A stretch of DNA of 64,000 bases from Rhizobiales bacterium 2SD. Lineage in GTDB: Bacteria > Pseudomonadota > Alphaproteobacteria > Rhizobiales > Beijerinckiaceae. The stretch covers positions 310,001 through 374,000 of the forward strand of contig SCMY01000004.1 of the NCBI GenBank assembly GCA_005502805.1. The letters run 5' to 3'. Under the pieces are notes generated by a model, which was not told where the DNA came from, searched no databases, and saw nothing but the letters and a program-made list of their open reading frames with translations. Position numbers and translations under genes: made by a program. Below are positions 8,365 to 16,544 of the stretch, in pieces. The stretch's first letter is position 1, and each line of letters starts with the position of its first letter.

Positions 8365-8667
8365 ATGCGCCCGCCCGCCGCCCCAGCCACAGCCAGACCG
8401 CCGGCCCTGCCCCGGCTGCGCGGCTTCGTGGCGGCGCTTGCCGGGTTCATTGCGGTCCTCGCGCTCGCGCTGCTCGCAGACCAGTTCCTGCGCTCGCTCG
8501 GCCTGCCGCCGCCGGCAGCCCAGCCGATGCCGGAGCTTGGCCGCCAGGCGCTCGCGGTCTGGCTGCGGGCAGGCTGCCTGCTGCTCGGCAGCCTGCTCGC
8601 GAAGGCCGCCCTCGCTAGAGCCCGTTCCAATCAGCTTGCATCGCAAGCTGATTGGAACGGGCTCTAA
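8365..8667 (+). CDS. Small hypothetical membrane protein whose end is encoded by a repeat
   Basis: About 100 residues from the ATG at 8365: a Pro/Ala-rich start, one or two hydrophobic stretches (FVAALAGFIAVLALALLADQFL, split near 26-47; then LLLGSLLAKAALA) and an odd hydrophilic tail. The last 16 or so codons and the stop lie inside a perfect 24-bp inverted repeat (8616-8666), so the C-terminus appears to have been rewritten by insertion of that repeat. I do not recognise a family. Gene status rests on a plausible membrane segment and high-GC codon pattern only. Confidence 0.42.
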   Translation: MRPPAAPATARPPALPRLRGFVAALAGFIAVLALALLADQFLRSLGLPPPAAQPMPELGRQALAVWLRAGCLLLGSLLAKAALARARSNQLASQADWNGL

Positions 8668-8728
8668 ACCCAAAGTGAGAGGCGGATTCACCGATCAGGC
8701 TGCTCCAGCCTGATCGGATCCGGCTCTA
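8616..8728. repeat. Hairpin-rich dispersed repeat, copy 1
   Basis: Starts with a perfect 24-bp inverted repeat (8616-8639 against 8643-8666, 3-nt loop), followed by a spacer and a second hairpin (8691-8701 CCGATCAGGCT against 8707-8717), and ends with GATCCGGCTCTAG. The same order of elements recurs in the same orientation at 10325-10437, on the other side of the binding-protein gene. It supplies the stop codon and last codons of the small gene at 8365 and the TAG stop of the gene at 8726. Confidence 0.85.
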
Positions 8729-10312
8729 GACGCGCTTGACGTTCCAGAAGGTCGGGAAGCTCGGCAGCACGCCCGTGAGCTTGCGGCTGAACGCCGTCGG
8801 CTGGAAATACTGGCCGAGCGGCGCATAGGGCACGTCCTCGAAAGCCTGTTTCTGCAACTCGGCGGCGATCTTCTGCTTGGCCGGAAGGTCGGCGGCCTCC
8901 ATCCAGGCCTCGCGCAGCGCCTCGATCTTCGGCGCCACCGGCCAGCCGGGCCAGGCCGCCATGCCATTGCCGCGCAGCGAGATGTGGCCGACCGGGTCGA
9001 GGATGTCGATGCCGTTCCAGCCGGTGAAGAAGCAGTTCCAGCCGCCATTGCCGGGCGGCTCCTTGTTGGCCCGGCGCGTCACCACCGCGCCCCAGTCCAT
9101 CACCTGGTAGTCGACATTCATGCCGATGCGCTTCAGCATCTCGGCGCCGACCTCGCATTCGGCCTTGAGATTGGCGAGATCGGTGACGCCGAGCAGCACG
9201 ACCTTCTCGCCCTTGTAGCCGGCGGCCGCCAGCGCCTGCTTGACCTTGCCGATGTCGCGCGGCCCGTTCAGCACCTCCATGCCGGCATCGTTGGCCATCG
9301 GTGTCCCCGGTGGGAACAGGCCGACGCCGGTGCGCCAGAGCTCCTTGTCGGGCCCGCCGACCGCCTCCATGAACTCGGCCTGGTCGATCGCCATCAGCAC
9401 GGCGCGGCGGATCGCCGGATTGTCGAAGGGCGGGTGCAGATGGTTCATCCGCATGATCGCGATCGAGCCGGTCGTCTCCTTGATCGCGACCTCGAGCTTC
9501 GGGTCCTTGGCCAAGAGCGGCAGGATATCCGGCAGGGGCTGCTCGACCCAGTCGATCTCGCCGCTCTGCAAGGCCGCCGCCGCAGTCGCCGGGTCCGGCA
9601 AGGTGTGCCATTCGATCCGCTCGACATGGACGATTTTCGGCCCGGCGGTGCGGCCGGGCCTGCCGTCGCTGCGCGGCACGTAACCGGCGAACTTCTCGTA
9701 GACCGTCCGGCTTCCGGGCTGGCGCTCGCTCGCGATCAGGCGGAACGGCCCGCTGCCGATCACCTCGGTGATCTGCGTCGTCGCCTCGGTCTTCGCCAGG
9801 CGCTCCGGCATGATCACCGGCACCGACGCCGTCATCTTGGCGAGGGCGTCCGGCAGCAGCGGAAACGCCTTCTTCAGGCGAAAACGCAAGGTCTTGTCGT
9901 CGGCCGCAGCGAGCTCGTCGGTCTGCGCCATCAGCGTCTGGCCGAAGGCATCGCGCTTGCCCCAGCGGGTCAGGCTGGCGACGCAGTCCTTCGCCAGTAC
10001 AGGCGTCCCGTCGTGGAATTTGAGGCCTTCGCGCAGCTTGATCGTCCACGTCTTGCCGTCGGCCTCGGCCAGCGCGCCTTCCGCCATTTGCGGCTGGGCC
10101 TTGTAGCTCTCGTCCTGGCCGAACAGCGTGTCGTAGGCGAGAAAGGCGTGATTGCGGGTGACGGTCGCCGTCGTCCAGATCGGGTCGACGACGGCAAGAT
10201 CGCCCTGCGGCACGAACTTGATCACGTTCTTGTCGGCCCCGCGGCCGATATTGGGTTTGCTGACCGCGATGGCGGCAGCCGTGCCTGCGATGAAAGCGCG
10301 ACGTGTCGGCAT
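8726..10312 (-). CDS. ABC transporter substrate-binding protein, family 5 (peptide/nickel type), Tat signal
   Basis: 528 residues from the ATG at 10312; in-frame codons further upstream belong to a repeat. The N-terminus MPTRRAFIAGTAAAIAVSK carries a twin-arginine pattern. The rest is a DppA/OppA-like SBP_bac_5 protein: LAYDTLFGQDE, then the family signature region WTIKLREGLKFHDGTPVLAKDCVASLTRW, and YQVMDWGAVVTRRANK in the second lobe. Proteins of this type deliver peptides or other small molecules to ABC permeases, but no permease or ATPase gene is adjacent, so it is a stand-alone receptor. It is bracketed by two copies of a hairpin repeat, which may reflect local mobility. Confidence 0.9.
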   Translation of the reverse strand: MPTRRAFIAGTAAAIAVSKPNIGRGADKNVIKFVPQGDLAVVDPIWTTATVTRNHAFLAYDTLFGQDESYKAQPQMAEGALAEADGKTWTIKLREGLKFHDGTPVLAKDCVASLTRWGKRDAFGQTLMAQTDELAAADDKTLRFRLKKAFPLLPDALAKMTASVPVIMPERLAKTEATTQITEVIGSGPFRLIASERQPGSRTVYEKFAGYVPRSDGRPGRTAGPKIVHVERIEWHTLPDPATAAAALQSGEIDWVEQPLPDILPLLAKDPKLEVAIKETTGSIAIMRMNHLHPPFDNPAIRRAVLMAIDQAEFMEAVGGPDKELWRTGVGLFPPGTPMANDAGMEVLNGPRDIGKVKQALAAAGYKGEKVVLLGVTDLANLKAECEVGAEMLKRIGMNVDYQVMDWGAVVTRRANKEPPGNGGWNCFFTGWNGIDILDPVGHISLRGNGMAAWPGWPVAPKIEALREAWMEAADLPAKQKIAAELQKQAFEDVPYAPLGQYFQPTAFSRKLTGVLPSFPTFWNVKRV

Positions 10313-10324
10313 TTCAGGCTCCCT

Positions 10325-10437
10325 GGAGCCCGTTCCGATCAGCTTGCACCGCAAGCCGATAGGCAAACGGTCTCCAAACTAAAAGGAAGAGACGGATTCA
10401 CCGATCAGATTGGAACAACCTGATCGGATCCGGCTCT
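10325..10437. repeat. Hairpin-rich dispersed repeat, copy 2
   Basis: Diverged second copy of the element at 8616-8728, same orientation. It begins GGAGCCCGTTCCGATCAGC, has a degenerate first hairpin, then the shared GACGGATTCACCGATCAG, a second hairpin (10401-10408 against 10420-10427) and the shared end CTGATCGGATCCGGCTCT. It lies just upstream of the binding-protein start (10312) and so occupies that gene's leader or promoter region. The remaining stretch to 10568 shows no further gene or clear signal. Confidence 0.8.
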
Positions 10438-10568
10438 GCAGCAGGGCGTCGATCCGGGATGGCGAGCCCTGACGATACGGCGGGCGTCAGGCAACCAGCA
10501 TGCCAGCGGCCGGTCAAGCCGGCCGGTTGCGCACGGGAAAGCGAACGGTGAGCTGTTCCACGCCCAGG

Positions 10569-10970
10569 CTATCGCTCGGCCGGGCGGACGCCGATGCGCA
10601 GCTCGGACGTCGGGAACACGAAGCGGACGGCCGAGGAATCCGGCTCCCAGCGAATGACGGAATGCGAGGAACGCGAGCCGAAATAGGGGCCGGGTAAGGG
10701 TGTGCCGGTGAATGTGTAGTCGGCGCCAGGACCGGTGACACGGAACTCGAACCAGCGCCGTGACTCATTGGTGAAAAAGTCGCGGTCGAAATAGTCGAAC
10801 ACCGAGGCGCTGTAGCGGCCGTCGGGTGAAACGCGGACTTCGCCGGTTCCCACCGGCATGGTCTCGATCCAGCGATAGGCTGCCCCCGCCGCGATGGCGA
10901 GGAGCACAAGGGCGCTGAGGCCGAACCGGAGCGGGCGGGACCAGCGGCTTGGTCTGGGGCTCTCTGTCAT
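10569..10970 (-). CDS. Hypothetical single-pass membrane protein
   Basis: 133 residues from the ATG at 10970; upstream in-frame sequence overlaps the neighbouring gene and is rejected. One N-terminal transmembrane helix (FGLSALVLLAIAAGAAYRW) is followed by a soluble, probably periplasmic domain with beta-strand character (GEVRVSPDGRYSASVFDYF, WFEFRVTGPG, SSAVRFVFPTSELRIGV). No family recognised. It is 28 bp downstream of the DUF2336 gene on the same strand, so it may be the last gene of that operon. Confidence 0.62.
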   Translation of the reverse strand: MTESPRPSRWSRPLRFGLSALVLLAIAAGAAYRWIETMPVGTGEVRVSPDGRYSASVFDYFDRDFFTNESRRWFEFRVTGPGADYTFTGTPLPGPYFGSRSSHSVIRWEPDSSAVRFVFPTSELRIGVRPAER

Positions 10971-10998
10971 CCCGCCAGCATAGCGGAATCCCCGACGC

Positions 10999-12210
10999 TC
11001 AGGCCGCGTCGCGCAGGTCGTCGAGTTCGAGCTCGACCAGGAAGGTCGGGTCGGCTTCGACCAGCAATGCCAATGCCGCATCGTCGGCGAGCGAATCCGC
11101 CAACGCCCGGGCTTCATCGCGGGCTGCTTCCGCATCGAGGCGGCGCAGCAGCGCCATCAGCGCATTGGCCTGCGGACCCTCCAGTGCCTCGCAGGCGATC
11201 AGAACCTGCCTCAAAAGCTCCCGATCGATGCCGCCGGCGCCGCATTGGCCCGGCCCGGCCTCCTTCAGCGCTTCCACGGCTGCGACAAAGGCCGGCAGCA
11301 GAGCCTCTGGCATCGCCGCCTTGCGATAGAGCGCCTTCACACCGGCGCCGCGCCGATCCCAGAGCAGCGCCCGGACGCGCTTCAGCGGCAGGTCGGACAG
11401 TGCCGCGAAGGCGGATTCGGCCAGAGCCGGCTCGCCGCTGAGCAGCGAACGCAGGATTACGCCCGGAGTCAGTCGGCCATTCTCACGCAGGCAATCGACG
11501 ATCGCCGGGGCATCGCTCGCCTCGCCGCCGGCCGCGAGCGCAACCGCGACCCGCTCGGTCGATTCGCGGGCGAGCCGGGCGCTGCGCTCCTCGGTGAGCC
11601 AGCCGCAGCCGGAGACGAAGGCGGCGAGCGCATCGGAGACTTTCGCTGCGATCGCCTGGCGCAGCCCGGTCGGAAGGTCGTCGCGCGCCAGCATGGCTTC
11701 GCGCACCACGCCAGCCTCGCCCTCGCGCTCGAAGATGCGCTCCAGCGAGAAATCGGGGATCTCGGCGGTCGGATTGGCGAGCAGCGCGACCAGCGCCTCC
11801 TCGCAGCCGACCTCGGCCAGGGCTGCGCAGATGCCGGGCGACAGCCAGGGCCTCTGCGCGATCGCACGCTGGGCGAGGCCGTCGCCGATCGCCGCGGCAT
11901 CGACGAGGTCCGCCTCGGTCAGCACCGGCGACTGCGCCAGCAACAGGGCGGCGATATCGCTCTGCTCGGCGATCAGGCCGAGCACCAGATTGCGCGGCGC
12001 CTGCGGCGCGGCCGCAAGTTCTTCGGCAAGCGCGCGGCGGACAAGGGGCGAAGGGTCGTCGAGCAGCGCGATCAGCGCCGTCTCGGCCTCGCGCTTGTCG
12101 TCCGCCGACATGGTGGAGCCGAGATAAGCTCGCACCAGCACGCCCGTCGCATTGGCGCGCTCTTGCGCCGGCGCGGTGCGGGCCCAGAGCAGGAAGCGGC
12201 GTACGATCAT
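10999..12210 (-). CDS. DUF2336 domain-containing protein
   Basis: 403 residues, Ala/Leu/Glu/Arg-rich and almost entirely helical, with a repeated HEAT-like pattern; the N-terminus MIVRRFLLWARTAPAQERANAT and the following LIALLDDPSPLVRRALAEELA are characteristic of alphaproteobacterial DUF2336 proteins. No catalytic motif is seen, suggesting a scaffold or adaptor. Its ATG overlaps the stop of the upstream lytic-transglycosylase gene by 4 bp, so the two are translationally coupled. DUF2336 function is not established. Confidence 0.85.
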   Translation of the reverse strand: MIVRRFLLWARTAPAQERANATGVLVRAYLGSTMSADDKREAETALIALLDDPSPLVRRALAEELAAAPQAPRNLVLGLIAEQSDIAALLLAQSPVLTEADLVDAAAIGDGLAQRAIAQRPWLSPGICAALAEVGCEEALVALLANPTAEIPDFSLERIFEREGEAGVVREAMLARDDLPTGLRQAIAAKVSDALAAFVSGCGWLTEERSARLARESTERVAVALAAGGEASDAPAIVDCLRENGRLTPGVILRSLLSGEPALAESAFAALSDLPLKRVRALLWDRRGAGVKALYRKAAMPEALLPAFVAAVEALKEAGPGQCGAGGIDRELLRQVLIACEALEGPQANALMALLRRLDAEAARDEARALADSLADDAALALLVEADPTFLVELELDDLRDAA

Positions 12211-13343
12211 CCGCGCCTCCCATGGGTCATGAACTGGCTGAGGTCGAGCGGCCCGCGCCGTGACTTGCGGGCTGCGACCGTCTCGCTCGAAGCGGTCTGC
12301 GTATCTGCCGCCGCAAGATCGCGCGGCCGCGACGGCGGCAGCGGAGCGTTGACGGTTGCCGCTGTGGCCATGCCGCCCGTGCCCTCGCTCTTGGCGGCTT
12401 TGCCGCCGGATGCGGCATCGCCCTCGCTCGCCGCCGAGCCGACGCGCGGGAAATAGCGGGTCGACGGATCGTCGTCGACGTTCCGGGAGGTGCCACCGCT
12501 ACGTGGCGTCGTCCAGAGATTGGCGACCGCCTTCGAGACCGGTGCGCGCGGCCCCTCGGTCGAGAACAGGCCGATCAGCCCCTTGGCCCGGCCCGGCGCC
12601 AGCGCGGCGGCGATCGGCACGACCGGCGGCTCGGCGGCATAGGCTGAGGCGGTCGTCGTTGCTCCGGCCGGCCTGGCCTGCGCCAGCATGGCGCCGGTCG
12701 CTGCTGCGACCTGGGTATTCGCATGACTGGCCGCGAGCAATCCGTAGACCTCCTGGGCGCTGCGGGCCCGGCCGCCCTTGTCGTAGAAGATCGAGCGGTT
12801 CGCAGCCGCGGCGTCCGGGAAATCACGGGCAGCGGCGCGGGTCGGGTCGTTCGCGACCGTCCGGATCAGGTCGGACGCGCCGCGCGCGCCGAGCACATGC
12901 GCCATATAGAGCTCGCCGGCCTGTGGCTGGCGCCCAAGCGCCTGGGCGAGCTGCTCGGCGTTCTTCTGGGTCAATGCGCCGGCCATCACCGTCGCGACAT
13001 GCGGGTCGGTGCGCAATTGCAGGATCTTCTCGCGCAGCGCCGGATCGGACACCGTCAAACGGCCATTGCCGTCCTCGCTGATCGCGCCGGCATAGTTGGC
13101 CATGCCCTGCTTCGGCCCTTCCTGACGCATCATCGACAGCCAGGTCTGTTCGATGAATTGGAACAGCCCGGTCGCGCTGGACGTGCGCGCCTTCGCATCG
13201 GGTTCGAGCGCCGATTCCCGTTGCGCGGTCTTGAGCAGATAGTCGAAGCCGATGCCGGTCTTGTCGGCGCCCTGCTTGATCGCAGTGACCACAGGATTGG
13301 CAGGCGTTGTCTCGCGGGTGCTCGGCGTGCTGAAAAGGAACAT
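12207..13343 (-). CDS. Lytic transglycosylase (SLT) domain protein
   Basis: 378 residues from the ATG at 13343. An SLT-like lysozyme-fold domain occupies about residues 20-190: the catalytic Glu43 lies in TAQRESALEPDAKA, followed by SSATGLFQFIEQTWL, which matches the ES and GLMQ/GLFQ motifs of the superfamily. The later MAHVLGARGASDLI matches the YMAHFLG-like motif of flagellar/secretion-associated transglycosylases. The remaining half is Ala/Pro/Ser-rich and disordered. No Sec signal peptide is obvious, so export, if any, would be by another route. It is the first gene of a unit with the DUF2336 gene (4-bp overlap). Confidence 0.82.
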   Translation of the reverse strand: MFLFSTPSTRETTPANPVVTAIKQGADKTGIGFDYLLKTAQRESALEPDAKARTSSATGLFQFIEQTWLSMMRQEGPKQGMANYAGAISEDGNGRLTVSDPALREKILQLRTDPHVATVMAGALTQKNAEQLAQALGRQPQAGELYMAHVLGARGASDLIRTVANDPTRAAARDFPDAAAANRSIFYDKGGRARSAQEVYGLLAASHANTQVAAATGAMLAQARPAGATTTASAYAAEPPVVPIAAALAPGRAKGLIGLFSTEGPRAPVSKAVANLWTTPRSGGTSRNVDDDPSTRYFPRVGSAASEGDAASGGKAAKSEGTGGMATAATVNAPLPPSRPRDLAAADTQTASSETVAARKSRRGPLDLSQFMTHGRRG

Positions 13344-13480
13344 GGGATCACTCGGGCCGCTGCCGTTCCAGGCGGACCGGAGCACCCGTAGAGACTGGAC
13401 CGATTATGGTAAGCGAACCGTTAAAACCACGGTTTGCCGGCCCCGGGCCGGAACGGAAAAAGAGCCACAGGAGCAAGACG

Positions 13481-13972
13481 ATGGCGGAAGCGGCGCGGCA
13501 TAAGCGGGGCGGGCTCTATTTCGAGGATTTCGAGATCGGCGCCTCGATCGAGCATCGGCTGACCCGGACGGTCACCCAGATGGACAACATGCTCTTCTCC
13601 AATATGACGCTGAATCCGCAGCCTTTGCACATCGACGCGCATTTCTGCGCGACCGAGACCGAATGGGGCAAGCCGCTGATGAACTCGCTGTTCACGCTCG
13701 GCCTGATGATCGGCATCTCCGTCAACGACACGACGGTCGGCACCACCATCGGCAATCTCGGCATGACCGACGTCACCTTCCCCGCCCCACTCTTCGAGGG
13801 CGACACGGTGAACTGCATCACCGAGATCGTCGCCAAGCGCGAATCGAAGTCGCGGCCGGATGCCGGCATCGTCGACTTCCATCACCGCGCCTACAAGCAG
13901 GACGGCACGCTGGTGGCGCAGTGCCGCCGCCAGGCCTTCATGAAGAAGCGCCCCGTCGGAGGACTGGCCTGA
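13481..13972 (+). CDS. MaoC family dehydratase
   Basis: 163 residues from the ATG at 13481, which is preceded by an AGGAG ribosome-binding site at 13470-13474; an in-frame start at 13406 is rejected. It is a single hot-dog domain of the MaoC/(R)-hydratase family: the helix NPQPLHIDAHF carries the conserved Asp/His pair that hydrates enoyl-CoA substrates, and TFPAPLFEGDTV is the usual strand-turn motif. The stop overlaps the start of the CoA-ester lyase gene by one base, a common pairing in alphaproteobacteria, suggesting sequential hydration and cleavage of a C4-C5 CoA ester. Substrate not determinable. Confidence 0.87.
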   Translation: MAEAARHKRGGLYFEDFEIGASIEHRLTRTVTQMDNMLFSNMTLNPQPLHIDAHFCATETEWGKPLMNSLFTLGLMIGISVNDTTVGTTIGNLGMTDVTFPAPLFEGDTVNCITEIVAKRESKSRPDAGIVDFHHRAYKQDGTLVAQCRRQAFMKKRPVGGLA

Positions 13973-14847
13973 TGCGCTCGCTCCTCTTCGTCCCCGGCGA
14001 CAACCAGAAGAAGCTGCAGAAGGGTCTGGAGAGCGGCGCCGACGCGCTGATCCTCGACCTCGAGGATTCAGTCGCGCTCGACGCCAAGCCGGCTGCACGC
14101 GAGCTTGCCCGCGATTTCCTGAAGGACGTGAGTACCCGGGCAAAGCGCCCGCGCCTGATCGTACGCGTCAACGCGCTGACGACAGGCATGACCGAGGCTG
14201 ATCTCGATGTGATCATGCAAGGCGCGCCCGACACGATCATGCTGCCCAAATCCGAAGGCGGCCCAGATCTCAGCCATCTCGCCGCCCATATTGCCGTGCG
14301 CGAGGCCGAATACGACCTGCCCGACGGTGGGACCAAGATCATCGCCATCGCGACCGAGACCGGCAAGGGCATCTTCGGCCTCGGCAGCTATGCCGGCGCC
14401 AGCCACCGCCTCTCCGGCCTGACCTGGGGCGCCGAGGACCTCTCCGCCGATCTCGGCGCCGAGACCAATCGGCTCGAGGACGGCAGCTATGCCGATCCCT
14501 ATCGGATCGCTCGCTCGCTCCTGCTCTTCGCCGCTTCTGCGGCGCAGGTCGACGCGATAGACACCGTCTTCACCGCCTTCCGCGACGAGGCGGCCTTGCG
14601 CGCCGAATGCATCGCCGCGCGCCGCGACGGCTTCACCGGCAAGATGGCGATCCACCCGGCGCAGGTGCCCGTGATCAACGAGGTCTTCTCGCCCTCGCCC
14701 GAAGCGCTGGCGCGCGCCGAAGCGATCATCAAGCTTTTCGATGAGAATCCCGGCCTCGGCGTGGTCGGGCTCGACGGCGAGATGCTCGACCGGCCGCATC
14801 TGATGCGCGCCCGCCGCTTGAAGGCGCGCGCGCAGAAGCTGGGCTGA
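13972..14847 (+). CDS. CoA ester lyase (CitE / HpcH-HpaI aldolase family)
   Basis: 291 residues starting at the ATG that overlaps the MaoC stop (TGATG). It has the CitE-like TIM-barrel features: LLFVPGDNQKKLQKGL at the N-terminus, the substrate-arginine segment RPRLIVRVNAL, the metal Glu in AIATETGKGIF and Asp in WGAEDLSADLG, and GKMAIHPAQVPVINEVF near the end. This matches malyl-CoA/beta-methylmalyl-CoA or citramalyl-CoA lyases and related thioesterases, about 290-320 residues long. Coupled translation with a MaoC hydratase supports a role in organic-acid CoA metabolism. Exact substrate uncertain. Confidence 0.87.
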   Translation: MRSLLFVPGDNQKKLQKGLESGADALILDLEDSVALDAKPAARELARDFLKDVSTRAKRPRLIVRVNALTTGMTEADLDVIMQGAPDTIMLPKSEGGPDLSHLAAHIAVREAEYDLPDGGTKIIAIATETGKGIFGLGSYAGASHRLSGLTWGAEDLSADLGAETNRLEDGSYADPYRIARSLLLFAASAAQVDAIDTVFTAFRDEAALRAECIAARRDGFTGKMAIHPAQVPVINEVFSPSPEALARAEAIIKLFDENPGLGVVGLDGEMLDRPHLMRARRLKARAQKLG

Positions 14848-14855
14848 CCACGGCC

Positions 14856-16415
14856 TCAGGCATCGGACTCGGCGCAGGCGATCGCAGCGCCGGCCTGTGC
14901 CGGGCTCCTGGCACCGCCAAAGATCAGGAAGCTGATGACGGCCAGGACGCCAGCGCCGATGCCGCCATAGAGCATCACCCAACCGAAGCCGCGGACCAGC
15001 GCCGCATGCGCGCTGGCACCCGACGGGTCGCGCAGCGCCAGGGCCGGATAGACCTCGCGCAGCGAGGTAAGATTGCCGGCGGCGATCGAGGAAGCGAGCG
15101 CCTGCAGCTGCGACCGATCGAAGGCGGTTACAACGGCGTCCGGCAGCGAGCGCCTGATGCCTTCGACCAGGATCAACCCCATTACCGCGATATTGATCGC
15201 GAGCGCGATCAGCCGTGCGCTGATGTCGATACCTGACGCCATGCCCGCGCGGTCGCTCGGAACCGAGCCCGTGGTCGTGTTGGTCACGGCCGTATTGGTC
15301 AGGCCGAGACCGATCCCGGCCAGCAAGGCGCCGGGCAGCAGGGTCATTGAGCTCGCCTGGACGAGGTTGCTGCCGAACCACATCGCGATGAAGCCCGCCC
15401 CTATCGCAAGCATCCCCAGGGGAATGACGACCTGCGGACCAAAACGCCCCAGCAGATGGTCGGAGACTGGCGGCATCAGCATGAAGGGCACGGTGTAGGC
15501 CAACAGCAGGAGCCCGGCGGCCTCGCTGCCGAGGCCGAGCCCGCTCTGGAAGTAGATCGGCAAATAGATGATGAACGGCCAGTAGCTGAAATTCATGCCA
15601 ATGCAGCCGATGATCGCGCCGCTGAAGGGGCGGATCCGGAACACGGAGAAATCAAACATCGGCTGCGCCGCGCGCCGCTCCACCACCAGAAAGGCGATGA
15701 AGCTGGCGAAGGACAGGCCGGCGAGCCCAAGCGCCGCCGCCGCGCCGAGCTCCATGCCTTGCGTGATGACATAGGCGAAGCCGAAAACCGCCAGGGTCAG
15801 CGTGACGATGCCGGCGACATCGAGCGTTTTCGCCTGCGGATCGCGCGATTCGCGGATGCCGATCGCGGCGGGCGCCAGTGCCAGAACGGTCAGCGGGACA
15901 TGGATCAGGAAGACCCACTGCCAGCCGGCAAGGCTCGCGATCACGCCGCCGATCACCGGGCCGAAGCCGAGCCCGACGCCGGTGACGACGCCCCAGAGGG
16001 TGAAAGCCCTGCCCCGCTCGCGCCCGTCCGGGAACTGATGCGAGATGATGGCGACGGCGCAGGTGAGCATGGCGCCGCCGGCCATGCCTTGCAGGAAACG
16101 GCCGGCGATCAGGACCGAGGCGCTCTGGGCCACCCCGCAGATCAGCGACGTCACGCCGAAGGCCGCGGTCGTCGCGATGAAGACACGCTTGCGGCCATAG
16201 CGGTCGGCGAGCGTGCCCGTCGCCATCAGCACCGCCGTGCAGGCGATGGTGTAGGCGTTCATGATCCATTGCAGCGCCTTGAAATCGGCAGGCAGTACCG
16301 ATTCCAGCGTCGGCAGGATGACCGGCACGCTGGAGATCTCGAGGCCGAACATCAGGGTCGCCAGACAGATGCCGGCCAAAGCCGCGGCATTTCGCGCGGA
16401 GGGAGAGATCGCCAT
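14856..16415 (-). CDS. MFS transporter, DHA2 (EmrB/QacA-like) drug efflux family
   Basis: 519 residues from the ATG at 16415. About 14 hydrophobic segments and the MFS motif A in loop 2-3 (GTLADRYGRKRVFI) are visible, plus motif C-like GVVTGVGLGFGPVIGGVIAS in helix 5, which marks drug:H+ antiporters. Length and helix number fit the 14-helix DHA2 group. It is divergent from a LysR-family gene (start 16545), and the 129-bp AT-rich gap holds a dyad suited to LysR-type control. Likely exports a small toxic compound; substrate unknown. Confidence 0.9.
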   Translation of the reverse strand: MAISPSARNAAALAGICLATLMFGLEISSVPVILPTLESVLPADFKALQWIMNAYTIACTAVLMATGTLADRYGRKRVFIATTAAFGVTSLICGVAQSASVLIAGRFLQGMAGGAMLTCAVAIISHQFPDGRERGRAFTLWGVVTGVGLGFGPVIGGVIASLAGWQWVFLIHVPLTVLALAPAAIGIRESRDPQAKTLDVAGIVTLTLAVFGFAYVITQGMELGAAAALGLAGLSFASFIAFLVVERRAAQPMFDFSVFRIRPFSGAIIGCIGMNFSYWPFIIYLPIYFQSGLGLGSEAAGLLLLAYTVPFMLMPPVSDHLLGRFGPQVVIPLGMLAIGAGFIAMWFGSNLVQASSMTLLPGALLAGIGLGLTNTAVTNTTTGSVPSDRAGMASGIDISARLIALAINIAVMGLILVEGIRRSLPDAVVTAFDRSQLQALASSIAAGNLTSLREVYPALALRDPSGASAHAALVRGFGWVMLYGGIGAGVLAVISFLIFGGARSPAQAGAAIACAESDA

Positions 16416-16493
16416 GACGAGCACCTTTCGGGACCGATCCGCATCGCTCGGGATCGAGGAAGGCACACGTCTATGGGCAGCCACATCATGATA

Positions 16494-16509
16494 GAAATGA
16501 TTTAATTTC
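16494..16509. promoter_or_regulatory. Candidate LysR-type operator
   Basis: A GAAAT (16494-16498) and ATTTC (16505-16509) inverted repeat with 6-nt spacer sits in the unusually AT-rich gap between the divergent MFS and LysR genes. The T-N11-A-like spacing and position fit a LysR-type recognition site. Footprinting would be needed; the dyad is short. Confidence 0.4.
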
Positions 16510-16544
16510 GTATCTTTCAGTTCCTGTGATAATAAATCTGCATC

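Noticed and set aside
8984-10423. 479-codon plus-strand frame opposite the binding-protein gene
   Set aside because: Antisense shadow; it runs through the repeat and shows no recognisable domain.
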